Below are positions 32,925 to 42,376 of a stretch of 64,000 nucleotides of DNA, piece after piece. Below the pieces are notes generated by a model. It was not told the DNA's origin, did no database searches, and saw only the letters and a list, made by a program, of their open reading frames with translations. How positions within the stretch are numbered: position 1 is the stretch's first letter; every line of letters begins with the position of its first letter. Position numbers and translations under genes: made by a program. The DNA is from Aestuariibacter sp. GS-14. Its GTDB lineage: Bacteria > Pseudomonadota > Gammaproteobacteria > Enterobacterales > Alteromonadaceae. The stretch spans positions 62,001 through 126,000 of the forward strand of contig NZ_VHIP01000013.1 of the NCBI RefSeq assembly GCF_006494365.1. The letters run 5' to 3'.

Positions 32925-34211
32925 ATGGGAAAACACAGCGAAATTACCAAGCGCTTTTTGCTGGCAGCCAAGTACCAGGAAATTCAGGCACTTCACCATT
33001 TATCGTCGAACTGTCGTACCGTGGAAGCAATTAAAGACATGATCCACCAGTTGCAACGGGAACGTGGGATGTCTAATGTGTTTCTGGGTTCCAAAGGGGA
33101 TCGCTTTTCAGCCCAACGCGAACAACAAATTCAGAGTAGTCAGGAATGCGAACAGGATTTGCGAAGCCTGCTTAAATCACTCTACCTTGGCAATCACGAT
33201 AACGGTCAGTCGATGCGTTTGCTCAGCAGCATCACGTTTGCCTTGCAGGGCATGGATCACTTGCCAAATTTACGTGAAAAAGTATCGGCTTTACAGGTAA
33301 ATACCCTTGAGTCGACAAACGCTTACTGCCGTCTGATTGCCGGATTACTTGACGTTATTTTTGAAGCCGCCGATGTGGCCAGCGATCCGGAAATGACCCG
33401 TCTGCTGGTTGCCTTGTTCAACTTTATGCAAGGTAAGGAATACGCTGGACAGGAACGCGCCTGGGGCGCAATTGGCTTCTCCGAAAGCCAGTTTGACAGT
33501 ACGTTATGCGACAGGATCCACACTCTTACTGAGTCCCAGCAGCAGTGCTTTGAAACCTTTTCCAATTTCGCTGATACCGAAGAGCAAGCGATGTGGAACG
33601 CGCTTGCCACAGGCGAAGTGTCGGGCAATATTCAGCGGCTGCGAGAAATGATTTGTTCACTGGCAAAAGGCGGTGGCTGTTCGTCGGAACTCAGTGAAGT
33701 ATGGTACGACATTGCAACACAGCGTATTGATGCCATGCAGCTCATTGAAGAACACCTGACTACGCGACTTAACCAGCAAGCTGAGCTAAGAATTAAGCAG
33801 GCTGAGGATGAATTGCGTAATCACGAACTACTGGTTGCGTCGTTAAACAATACGCCTGCACACGCTGGTTCACCGTTTACCATGTTGTTTGATAGTTCGG
33901 TTAAAGGCTTGCGCGGCGCTGAGATCAGAGAAGACGATCTGGTTGAATCCGCTACCCTGTCAGCGCACAAATCCTTTTACGAGCTGATTCGTGGGCAGTC
34001 TCAGCGCATTGAAGAAATGGCCGGTCAGCTAGCCGCAGCCAAACAAGCCCTCAACGAACAAAAAGTGATCGATCGAGCTAAATTACTGCTTATGCAACAA
34101 GGTAAAATATCCGAACAACAGGCTTACAGAAAACTGCAAACATCCGCAATGGAACAAAATATTCGGATAGCTGAACTCGCGCAACGGGTTGTTCAGCGGG
34201 CAGCGAAATAA
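32925..34211 (+). CDS. nasR: NasR-type nitrate-responsive antiterminator (NIT-ANTAR)
   Basis: The 428-residue protein has an N-terminal all-helical NIT domain (about residues 30-300; IHQLQRERGMSNVFLGSKG is the characteristic arginine-containing stretch for nitrate/nitrite binding). It ends with an ANTAR RNA-binding domain (about 360-425; ALNEQKVIDRAKLLLMQQ, then ISEQQAYRKLQTSAMEQN). This is the architecture of Klebsiella NasR, which prevents termination in nas leaders when nitrate or nitrite is bound. Three matching leaders lie in this window. The ATG at 32925 fits the family N-terminus; the frame extends to 32802 with no ribosome-binding site or conserved residues. Confidence 0.93.
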   Translation: MGKHSEITKRFLLAAKYQEIQALHHLSSNCRTVEAIKDMIHQLQRERGMSNVFLGSKGDRFSAQREQQIQSSQECEQDLRSLLKSLYLGNHDNGQSMRLLSSITFALQGMDHLPNLREKVSALQVNTLESTNAYCRLIAGLLDVIFEAADVASDPEMTRLLVALFNFMQGKEYAGQERAWGAIGFSESQFDSTLCDRIHTLTESQQQCFETFSNFADTEEQAMWNALATGEVSGNIQRLREMICSLAKGGGCSSELSEVWYDIATQRIDAMQLIEEHLTTRLNQQAELRIKQAEDELRNHELLVASLNNTPAHAGSPFTMLFDSSVKGLRGAEIREDDLVESATLSAHKSFYELIRGQSQRIEEMAGQLAAAKQALNEQKVIDRAKLLLMQQGKISEQQAYRKLQTSAMEQNIRIAELAQRVVQRAAK

Positions 34212-34335
34212 TTGTTGCCTGATGTTGATTAACGTTAAGTTTCACATGTTATACAAAATTCAATAACTATTCGCTTACGTTTCGTTCTTGTGGTTTTCTC
34301 GTGTGGTTTTATAACTTCAACAAGCGAGAAATAGG

Positions 34336-35685
34336 ATGCTGCGTAAGCACGTAACACCATTATTGATAGGCGCCGTACTGTGTGTTGCCCTCGCCCCTGA
34401 CAGGGTATTAGCACAAATAGGCGATACCTTTGCGTCTGAACGCAAAGTCATTACCGATCCCGTGACGGGTGTAAACATCGCCTTTCTGACCAGTCAGCCC
34501 GCCGGCGATTCCAAAATATACCCTACTCACCCCCAATGGACTGCCGATGGCAACTGGCTGGTATTTCGCAGTAATCGCGTACCGGGCGAAGCCATGGCCG
34601 TTAACGAACAGGATGGTACGCTAGTTCAGGTAAGTGAAGGTGGCTATTTCGGCATGTTGGTGAATGCACAGCGTTCCAATAAATTGTACCTGATGCGCGA
34701 TGCCACTTTTGCTGCCGATGCGCAACCGCGTTACGGTAACAGCGAAAACGACAAGCAAATCGTCGAGGTGAATACCGGTGCGCTGCTTGCCGATGTCATG
34801 GCAAAACGTGTTAAGCCTGCCAGCCATTATCAGCGTGTAGTGGGTATTGTACCTGGCAGTATGGGCGCGGGTGGCGATATGGCACTGGACGCTGCTGAAG
34901 ATATTATCTATTTTCGAATTGGTCGCGAAGAAGCAGCACGGTACCTGCCTAAGGGCACCAAACCCGAAAGCAACTTTGGCCCCCGAAACATGGGCGCAGG
35001 CCCAACGGGCATCGCCAGTATGGATCTGACAACAGGCAAAATTGCCATGGTAGTTGCGCTGCCTTTTCAACTTGGACATATCCAAACCAATCCCTGGGTA
35101 TCCCGGGAACTGATATTTTGCTGGGAAACCGGTGGTAAGTCACCGCAACGCATGTGGACCATGAAAGTGGGAGGTGAAGTAAAACCCCTGTATCCCGAAG
35201 CGGATTATGAATGGGTAACACATGAAGCGGTTATCACCCGCGATGAAGTCGCTTTCGCCATTATGGGTCATCGCGATGTTGGCACCCATGATGATTGGGG
35301 CCCTTCTGCGAGCCGCCTTAAACCCACCGGGCTGGGGATAGTGAATTTGCGCACCAATGAAATGCGTATAGCCGGCCAAACCCGCAGTGGCAGTGGTCTG
35401 TGGCATGTACATGGTTCTCCCGACGGGCGCTGGGCAGTGGGCGATGATTTTGAGCGAAACTTATATCTAATCGACCGCACTACCGATGAGATGATACTAC
35501 TCAGCGCAGGGCACAAAACCACAGCCAAAGATCATACGCACCCCACATTTAGCCGGGATGGCACTAAAATTCAGATCCAGTCGGCCATGCTATCTGATGA
35601 CGATCGCAGTTTAAATATTGCCGTAATCTATATCCCAGAAAGCTTGCTAAACAAAGACTATAGCCAGGTTAAAAGGCTGGACTAA
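34336..35685 (+). CDS. Exported beta-propeller, oligogalacturonate-lyase/TolB-like
   Basis: The 449-residue protein has a signal peptide (LLIGAVLCVALAPDRVLA before QIGDTF). It is followed by repeated propeller blades of the PD40 type (HPQWTADGNWLVFRSNR, GSPDGRWAVGDDF, HPTFSRDGTKIQIQS). The histidine-rich blade edges WHVHGSPDG and DHTHPTFSRDG recall the manganese-binding histidines of PL22 oligogalacturonate lyases, but no pectin genes are nearby, so lyase activity is only a possibility. It precedes the DUF1592 gene by about 215 bases and is on the same strand, so it may belong to the same unit. Confidence 0.75.
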   Translation: MLRKHVTPLLIGAVLCVALAPDRVLAQIGDTFASERKVITDPVTGVNIAFLTSQPAGDSKIYPTHPQWTADGNWLVFRSNRVPGEAMAVNEQDGTLVQVSEGGYFGMLVNAQRSNKLYLMRDATFAADAQPRYGNSENDKQIVEVNTGALLADVMAKRVKPASHYQRVVGIVPGSMGAGGDMALDAAEDIIYFRIGREEAARYLPKGTKPESNFGPRNMGAGPTGIASMDLTTGKIAMVVALPFQLGHIQTNPWVSRELIFCWETGGKSPQRMWTMKVGGEVKPLYPEADYEWVTHEAVITRDEVAFAIMGHRDVGTHDDWGPSASRLKPTGLGIVNLRTNEMRIAGQTRSGSGLWHVHGSPDGRWAVGDDFERNLYLIDRTTDEMILLSAGHKTTAKDHTHPTFSRDGTKIQIQSAMLSDDDRSLNIAVIYIPESLLNKDYSQVKRLD

Positions 35686-35705
35686 ATAACTCGAGGCCGA
35701 ATTCA

Positions 35706-35757
35706 CGGCTTCGCAAGCCGCTTCGTTCACAGCCCTGTGTAAAATAATGACAGGGCT
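35706..35757 (+). other. Two consecutive stem-loops before the DUF1592 gene
   Basis: CGGCTT-CGC-AAGCCG (35706-35720) and AGCCCTGT-11 nt-ACAGGGCT (35731-35757) follow one another after the propeller stop. Both have CTTCG after or within the stem, but no T-run follows, so an RNA processing site or weak terminator is possible. Confidence 0.45.
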
Positions 35758-35900
35758 TCGCAATTGCGCTTTACCCGCTTAAATCCCCTGCTCGTCTCAA
35801 CGCTTTTTTAACCCTGATTATTGGCATAGTAACTGCTGCCACTGTGGTTATTTGAGCCTGAACCTGTGATCAGGTGTTTCATTGCGCAAAGAGAGTGCAG

Positions 35901-38393
35901 ATGTTGACACGTTCCTCCCCAAAGTTGGTCTTTGCCCCATTCAGGGTCGCTGTTTTTCTATCCGTCATGCTGTTAAGCAATTGTCAGTCGGCCTTGTCCG
36001 ATTCACCCGAGACGTCTCTTACCGCTAAACAGGCAGATCGATTACTCTATGACCGCTGTGAAGACTGTCATAACGATTATATTTTCGATGGCAACTGGTC
36101 GATTAGCGATATCAACGTTAACGACATCGCACAGGGTGACAATCTGGCACGCTGGGAAAGTATTTTAAAATCGGTAGCCATGGGCGATATGCCGCCGGCC
36201 GATAAAAAACAGTTAACCCCGCAGGAAAAGGCGTCGCTGCTGCACTGGCTGGGTTCGTCACTGGATAACTTTGCTGAACAGCATCCCAATCCGGGCCGCT
36301 CAACACTGCGGCGATTAAACCGAAGCGAGTATGCCAATTCGGTGAGGGATCTGCTGGCACTGGATGTGGACATAACACCATCGCTTCCCGGCGATGACTC
36401 AGGCTATGGTTTCGACAACAATGCCGATGTGTTGAGCGTTTCAACTACCCATCTGGAGCGATATCTGAATATTGCGGGTAAAGTGAGCAATCTGGCCATC
36501 GGCATAGTGCCAGACTCAGCGACAAAGGTAAGCTATGTGGTTCCCAAAGACGGCTCAGTAAAAAATAGCGGCGTACCTTCTTATGATCTGAGAATGAGCG
36601 ACGATTTACCGCTGGACTCCCGAGGCGGTGGCAGTTTTACATTTTACGCGCCGATTACCGGCGAGTACGACATTGCGGGATACCTGAATGCCAATACCAA
36701 TAACGAGGTCGATCGCCTCGATATTCACCGCTATAACTACACGCTTACCCTGAACGCCGGCAGCCACACCATTGGGATGGCGTTTCGCAAGCAACTGGCG
36801 CTGAATGAACACGTACCAACGGTGCGCAAAGGAACGGATTACGTTGTATTGCCCGATCGCCCCCCAACAGAGCTGACATTGGATTTTATAGTTGATGGTG
36901 CACGGGTGAATACTGTTCAAGTGCCTTCGTATCACCTGTCTTCACGCTTCTCCCAAGCGGCTTTTTTACGCGATGTAATGGAAATAGAGGTAATTGGTCC
37001 GTTAGCCAGTAACGCAACCATTACAGCGGCCACAGACACGCCCAGTACGCGTAAAATATTTATTTGCCAGCCAGAAAATACCGATAGTACAGCCGCGACA
37101 TCCCCCACTGAAATCGCCTGTGCCAAGCGGATTTTAACTAAACTGACTACCGAAGCGTACCGGCGTCCCTCCACACCTGACGATATTGAGCCACTTATCA
37201 GTGTATTCACCTACGCGCGCAAGGATTTGGATTTCAAAGCCAGTATGGCAACCGCGCTACAAGCATTACTGGTATCGCCAGGCTTTTTCTATTTGCAGGA
37301 GCCCGCACCTCAAAACATTGACCCGGGCGCGGTGTATCAGATAAGTGATACTGAATTTGCCGCCCGGCTCGCCTTATTTTTGTGGAGCAGTATTCCTGAT
37401 CGCACCCTGAGAGAGCTGGCGCAAAGTGGCCGTCTCAGAGAGCCTGAAATACTTAACAACGAAATTGAGCGAATGCTCCGGTCTGATAAAGCCCTGGCGC
37501 TTACCCGCAACTTTGCCGGCCAATGGCTCTACTTGCGTAATCTTCCTTATCATGCCCCTGACGTATTTGAATTCCCTCAATACAACGTACCGTTACAGCA
37601 ATCAATGAAGCGGGAAACAGAGTTATTCTTTACCCGCATTTTACAGGACGATCGTTCCATTTTTGACTTCTTGAATGCCGATTATGGCTATTTGAATGAG
37701 CAGTTAGCCACACATTACGGCATTGAAGGCGTAAATGGACAAGCGTTCAGACAAGTAAACTTAACCGAATATTCGGACCGAGGGGGCCTGTTAGGTCAGG
37801 CCAGCATATTAACGCTTACGTCCAACCCCAATCACACCTCTCCGGTTAAACGGGGAAAATGGATACTGGACAATTTATTAGCGGCCAGTCCTCCTCCGCC
37901 GCCACCCGATGTACCTGCACTGGTGGCGGAACACGATGGCATAGCCTTGTCGGCCCGCGAGCAACTTAAGCGGCATCGCGAAGATCCTGTGTGCGCCGCC
38001 TGTCACAAAAGAATGGATCCACTTGGGCTGGCCTTGGAACAATATGATGCTGTTGGCGCATTCAGAACCGAATATGCAGGACAACGCATTGATGTTACCG
38101 CGCAAATGCCTGACGGAACCCAGTTTGAAGGATTACCCGGATTACACGACATTTTGTGGGAGCGCCGCGAGCGCTTTGCACTGGCCTTCACAGAACGGTT
38201 GTTAACCTATGCCCTTGGCAGAGGTTTGGAAGCCCACGATCAACCCACAATCCGACATATTGTTACAACGGCAAAAGCGGATGACTATCGCATTCAAAGT
38301 ATCGTCAAGGCCGTCATAGCCAGCATGCCATTTAACTACAAAAAAGCACCCGAGGCGCCCGATGAAAAAGAACAAATCGCAACAGCACACTAG
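35901..38393 (+). CDS. DUF1587/1592/1588/1585 cytochrome-c-like lipoprotein
   Basis: The 830-residue protein starts with a signal peptide ending LLSNC (lipoprotein-like, with an unusual Asn before the Cys). It has a PSCyt1-type haem motif CEDCH at about residue 53, then DUF1587 (LNRSEYANSVRDLLAL), a carbohydrate-binding-like middle, DUF1595 (YRRPSTPDDIEPL), DUF1592 (EFAARLALFLWSSIPD), DUF1588 (GGLLGQASILTLTSNPNHTS, then PVKRG), a second CAACH, and DUF1585 (TYALGRGLEAHD). Function is unknown; the family is most abundant in Planctomycetes. The ATG at 35901 has GAGAG five bases upstream; a GTG at 35874 is the alternative. It overlaps the next gene by 32 bases. Confidence 0.88.
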   Translation: MLTRSSPKLVFAPFRVAVFLSVMLLSNCQSALSDSPETSLTAKQADRLLYDRCEDCHNDYIFDGNWSISDINVNDIAQGDNLARWESILKSVAMGDMPPADKKQLTPQEKASLLHWLGSSLDNFAEQHPNPGRSTLRRLNRSEYANSVRDLLALDVDITPSLPGDDSGYGFDNNADVLSVSTTHLERYLNIAGKVSNLAIGIVPDSATKVSYVVPKDGSVKNSGVPSYDLRMSDDLPLDSRGGGSFTFYAPITGEYDIAGYLNANTNNEVDRLDIHRYNYTLTLNAGSHTIGMAFRKQLALNEHVPTVRKGTDYVVLPDRPPTELTLDFIVDGARVNTVQVPSYHLSSRFSQAAFLRDVMEIEVIGPLASNATITAATDTPSTRKIFICQPENTDSTAATSPTEIACAKRILTKLTTEAYRRPSTPDDIEPLISVFTYARKDLDFKASMATALQALLVSPGFFYLQEPAPQNIDPGAVYQISDTEFAARLALFLWSSIPDRTLRELAQSGRLREPEILNNEIERMLRSDKALALTRNFAGQWLYLRNLPYHAPDVFEFPQYNVPLQQSMKRETELFFTRILQDDRSIFDFLNADYGYLNEQLATHYGIEGVNGQAFRQVNLTEYSDRGGLLGQASILTLTSNPNHTSPVKRGKWILDNLLAASPPPPPPDVPALVAEHDGIALSAREQLKRHREDPVCAACHKRMDPLGLALEQYDAVGAFRTEYAGQRIDVTAQMPDGTQFEGLPGLHDILWERRERFALAFTERLLTYALGRGLEAHDQPTIRHIVTTAKADDYRIQSIVKAVIASMPFNYKKAPEAPDEKEQIATAH

Positions 38394-39717
38394 TCAGGGG
38401 CTGTCTCGCCGCGCATTTTTGCGAGGATTGGGCGTGACCGTCACCCTGCCGGTAATGGAATCGTTGCTGCCTAAAGCTCATGCACAAGTGCTTGAAAGCC
38501 GCCCCAAGCGCATGACAGTATTTTATTCACCCAATGGGGTTAGGATGCAGCGCTATACCCCTACCGAAACGGGCTACAATTACACCATCACACCGGTGTT
38601 GAAGCCGCTTGAAAAAGTGCGCGATAAGTTTTCTGTTATTTCCGGTCTGGCTCACTATCAGGCCAGTGCGTTCGGCGCACCACCTGCCGGACACGGACGA
38701 AGTTGCCCGGCCTTTTTAACCGGCGCACACGCTAAAGCAACGGAAGGGGCTGACATCTACTGCGGGGTGTCTGCCGATCAGATAGCGGCACAATTTTTTG
38801 CAAAAGACACACAGCTTGCCTCACTGGAATTAGGCATCGAACCACCCAGCTTATTGGGGAGCTGCGACATTAATTACAGTTGTACCTATACCAATACCAT
38901 TTCATGGAAGAGTCCTACCCAAGCCTTACCTGCAATGGTTGCCCCAAGTGATGTGTTTGAGCACCTGTTTGGCAATGGTAACAAGATAGACGAAAACACC
39001 AGACAAATGCGACTTGCCCATAAAAGCAGTATTCTCGATTTTATCCAGGGCGAAGCAAAGCGGCTTAATCGGCGTTTAGGCAGTCACGACAGGCAAAAAA
39101 TGGAACAGTATCTGGAATCCATTCGCGATGTGGAAAGGCGCATAGAAAAGGCTCGACTCACTAAAATCGAGATGAACTTAGCAGACGTGACCGTGCCTGC
39201 ATCAATTCCAAATGATTATGAAGAACATGTAAAGATAATGCTGGATTTACAGATGCTTGCCCTGCAAACCGACATGACCCGCGTGAGTACTTTTATGCTA
39301 GGACGCGAACTGAGTAACCATGCTTACACGAATCTGGGTATTCCCGACGGTCATCATGCGTTAAGTCATCACGCCAATGATCCCGACAAAATCAACAAAC
39401 TGGTGAAAATAAACGCTTACCACATGCAACTGTTCGCAGACTATTTGGAAAAAATGGCCAGTATCCCCGATGGTGAATCCAATTTATTAGACAACACCTT
39501 TGTGATCCGAGGCGCCTGTATTGGTGAGTCGAATGACCACGACCATATGAACCTCCCCATTTTACTGGCCGGGGGTGGCTTACCAGGTAACCGTCACATA
39601 GCTACCGACAAACACACACCTATGTGTAATCTGTTGCTGAGTGTATTGCAGCACATGGGCGTGCCAATTCAGCAGTTTGGTGACAGTACCGGGCCATTGG
39701 CCGCATTAACCGCGTAA
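38362..39717 (+). CDS. DUF1552 protein, Tat-exported
   Basis: The 451-residue protein carries a twin-arginine signal, SRRAFLRGLGVTVTLPV, followed by cleavage near AHAQ. The DUF1552 body shows TVFYSPNGVRMQRYTP, SGLAHYQASAFGAPPAGH, RSCPAFLTGAHAK and DHDHMNLPILLAGGG. These proteins are related in layout to DUF1501/sulfatase-like exported enzymes and occur next to DUF1592 proteins in many genomes. Tat export implies folding with a metal or cofactor before secretion. It overlaps the DUF1592 gene by 32 bases, indicating an obligate pair. Biochemical function is unknown. Confidence 0.88.
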   Translation: MKKNKSQQHTSQGLSRRAFLRGLGVTVTLPVMESLLPKAHAQVLESRPKRMTVFYSPNGVRMQRYTPTETGYNYTITPVLKPLEKVRDKFSVISGLAHYQASAFGAPPAGHGRSCPAFLTGAHAKATEGADIYCGVSADQIAAQFFAKDTQLASLELGIEPPSLLGSCDINYSCTYTNTISWKSPTQALPAMVAPSDVFEHLFGNGNKIDENTRQMRLAHKSSILDFIQGEAKRLNRRLGSHDRQKMEQYLESIRDVERRIEKARLTKIEMNLADVTVPASIPNDYEEHVKIMLDLQMLALQTDMTRVSTFMLGRELSNHAYTNLGIPDGHHALSHHANDPDKINKLVKINAYHMQLFADYLEKMASIPDGESNLLDNTFVIRGACIGESNDHDHMNLPILLAGGGLPGNRHIATDKHTPMCNLLLSVLQHMGVPIQQFGDSTGPLAALTA

Positions 39718-39729
39718 GAAGGTAATAGA

Positions 39730-40803
39730 ATGAAAGGAAAACTGTTTGCATTGGTGATAACAGCCTGTATCAGCGGATGCCAGAATGAAGCAGTCAAGCC
39801 GGCTTCAGACTCGTTGAAACACACACAAGACCAAACGCAGCTATTACAAACAAAGCGGGCGATTCTGGCATTAGATACATCACAAGTAAGAGCGTTAGCG
39901 GCACAGATTGACGTAAATACCCCCTTACCGGATCAATCCAGCCTATTGGCCTGGGCCATCGAAACACAAAGTCCCGAACTGGTTGAGATATTACTTAAAC
40001 AAGGTGCAAAAGTGCAGCAAACAGGGGAAAACCGGTTCAGCCCAATAATTCAGGCATGCCGTTACGGCAATGCACGGATAATTAATCTGTTGTTAGACCA
40101 AGGCGCATCGCCTGAGGCCAGAATTGAAGATGGTACCAGTGCACTTCATCTTTGCGCCGGCACCACGTCAGCCGACACCTTGTCGAAGATGCTAAGCATG
40201 AGCGATAGCATCGAAATCAATTCGACGAACGAATACGGACAAACGCCATTGATGTTTGCAGCCAATACCGGCAACGTAAACGCACTCCTGCAATTAATCA
40301 ACGCTGGGGCTGATATTAACAGGCAAACCCTACAGGGCTACAGTCCGCTGTTTTTTGCCATTAAAAGTCAGCATCTGGCCACCGTAAAAGCTGTGATAGC
40401 CCATGGGGCAGATGTACTTCATACCGCACAAGATGGTACGTCCGCTTCCCAACTTGCGGTGTATACACAAAATTTCGAATTTTTAACCTGGTATGCCCAA
40501 ACACTGCCGACATTAATGAACCAGGAAGCAATACACACACTATTAACCGCCTACGACCGAGATGGCGAGCAACTGCTTCACAAAGCGGTTAATGCCAATC
40601 AAGCAGAATTAGTAAGTGAGCTACTGAAGCTGGGGGCAAACCCTGCATCCCGCAGCCAGCCCTCTTCGCTCACCTGGCGGTACGAAGCCAACTTTAAGAC
40701 AGAATCCTACCAACCCCCACAGCTAACGCCGTTGGAAATAGCGCAGAAAAACAAATTTGATCATATTGTCGCGTTGCTAAATGGCAGTTTAAGTACAATC
40801 TGA
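39730..40803 (+). CDS. Ankyrin-repeat lipoprotein
   Basis: The 357-residue protein has a canonical lipobox, CISGC at residues 13-17 after KLFALVITA, and then about seven ankyrin repeats (for example YGQTPLMFAANTGNVNALL and QGYSPLFFAIKSQHLATVKA, then DGEQLLHKAVNANQAELVSE). It is therefore a periplasm-facing protein-binding scaffold anchored in a membrane. AAGG precedes the ATG by seven bases and the gap to DUF1552 is 12 bases, so it is the last member of the operon and may hold the complex together. Confidence 0.88.
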   Translation: MKGKLFALVITACISGCQNEAVKPASDSLKHTQDQTQLLQTKRAILALDTSQVRALAAQIDVNTPLPDQSSLLAWAIETQSPELVEILLKQGAKVQQTGENRFSPIIQACRYGNARIINLLLDQGASPEARIEDGTSALHLCAGTTSADTLSKMLSMSDSIEINSTNEYGQTPLMFAANTGNVNALLQLINAGADINRQTLQGYSPLFFAIKSQHLATVKAVIAHGADVLHTAQDGTSASQLAVYTQNFEFLTWYAQTLPTLMNQEAIHTLLTAYDRDGEQLLHKAVNANQAELVSELLKLGANPASRSQPSSLTWRYEANFKTESYQPPQLTPLEIAQKNKFDHIVALLNGSLSTI

Positions 40804-40829
40804 AAATGTGAGTAAAAAAGCAGATAAGA

Positions 40830-40906
<77 letters not shown>

Positions 40907-41057
40907 ATAGACAAACGGTGAACACCGAGTGGCGCGTATAATAGCGATGCCAACACACGGGTGCAAGTATAAATTCTTTATTCACCCATTGATTGCATAA
41001 AGATCGCACAAAAGCCTTATCTGCATCGCTTCACCAGACTCTTCTTTTAGCGCTTGT

Positions 41058-42158
41058 TCATGCCGGTGTTGCGCTTTTTGCTGGCTTGCAGGCAAAGGGA
41101 ATGGACTTGGTATAGCGCAGAATCTCGCCTCTGGAAATGGTTTGCATCAGGAATTCGCCCAGCCGGTCGGATTCAGACAGCACTTGTTGCCAATACTTAA
41201 TACGCGTTTTTGCATCCAGCGTTTCAAAATCCTTGCGATCCGGGATTTTACCGTAGGGAAGACTTGCCACAAATTCTTCAGACGGCACCAGCATTACCAC
41301 ATTGTCAAAGCTCGCCTTGTGGGGGATCCGGTGTTTTAACGCTTTGTCGAACCAGCCCGGAATAGCTTTGGGATAAAAATGCGGATACAACACCAAACCA
41401 GACGTCGGGCCAAATTGTAAATCAAAGTGGTAATCTATAATGCCTCCGTCGCGATAGACTCCCTCAGGGGCTTCGGTAACCTCTTGCACTCCATTAAGTA
41501 CAAGTGGAATGGAGCCTGATGCCAGTAACGCGTCTTTCACGTTACTAAACGACAAATCGATATATTCTGTACGCAAATTATAAGGGTCAATTATCTCAAA
41601 TTTGCTGTTGGGTGCGGTAAACACACTGCGAGTGTACAGCTTTTGCAATAATCGTCGGTTTACCAGATTGGCCGCAGCACTGATGCCAAGCCCAACCATC
41701 TGACTGGGTTTGTTGTAATGTTGCATTAAACCATGGCAGCGTGCCGTGATAATTTGTAATTTGTGATAACGATTGGTCATTACCTCAATGATCCCCTGCT
41801 TACCCATTACATAATGAATAAGCTCACGGGCTTTGTCGGTAATTTCCCAACTGGTCGGTTTCTCAGAATAAACAGTAGTAGAATAGCATTCGGCCAGGCG
41901 ATTGATTGCTGCGTATGGGTCTTTTTGAACAAAACACGCAGCGCGAAATGCCCCAGCCGACGAGCCGATAACATTTACCCGATGGGCGCTTTTTAAGAAC
42001 AATTCAGGGAAAATAACTCTGTCGAGACCTGCTAAAACAAACCATTTAGGCCCGCCAGACGCTCCCAGAAAGTGATGAAACAGTTGGGCTTTAAAACCGT
42101 GCTGTTGTATTTGTCTTAGTGCTTTGGGACCAGCATAAATATTTAACGGCGCGCCCAC
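41058..42158 (-). CDS. Patatin-like phospholipase (GTG start)
   Basis: The 366-residue protein has the patatin catalytic dyad: the nucleophile serine in VIGSSAGAF (GxSxG) and the aspartate in RDGGIIDYH (DGG), with an oxyanion stretch GASGGPKWF. It should hydrolyse acyl ester bonds of phospholipids. There is no signal peptide, so it is cytoplasmic or secreted by a non-standard path. The GTG has AAGGA eight bases upstream and no ATG fits better. It is not in an operon. Confidence 0.88.
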   Translation of the reverse strand: MGAPLNIYAGPKALRQIQQHGFKAQLFHHFLGASGGPKWFVLAGLDRVIFPELFLKSAHRVNVIGSSAGAFRAACFVQKDPYAAINRLAECYSTTVYSEKPTSWEITDKARELIHYVMGKQGIIEVMTNRYHKLQIITARCHGLMQHYNKPSQMVGLGISAAANLVNRRLLQKLYTRSVFTAPNSKFEIIDPYNLRTEYIDLSFSNVKDALLASGSIPLVLNGVQEVTEAPEGVYRDGGIIDYHFDLQFGPTSGLVLYPHFYPKAIPGWFDKALKHRIPHKASFDNVVMLVPSEEFVASLPYGKIPDRKDFETLDAKTRIKYWQQVLSESDRLGEFLMQTISRGEILRYTKSIPFACKPAKSATPA

Positions 42159-42239
42159 GTATTCTGTCCTTTTTTATTTAGTCTGATTTAGGGTAATCCT
42201 ATCCTAAGGTAGAGGTAAGGTAAATCGGCCATCGGTACA

Positions 42240-42256
42240 GGTAAACTATGTTTACC
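42240..42256. promoter_or_regulatory. GGTAAAC palindrome, possible operator
   Basis: GGTAAAC-TAT-GTTTACC is a perfect 17-bp palindrome in the patatin upstream region, flanked by partial copies at about 42213-42223 (GGTAAGGTAAA) and 42299-42310 (GGTAAGGGTAAA). The binding protein is unknown. Confidence 0.4.
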
Positions 42257-42376
42257 GATAAGACAATAAAAAGTGGACAGGGCTTCAGATACTGACCCGG
42301 TAAGGGTAAACGGTTCCATCTGCACCACACTACCCGACGGATCAGATCACATACAACGAATATTTTCATAAAAAAT

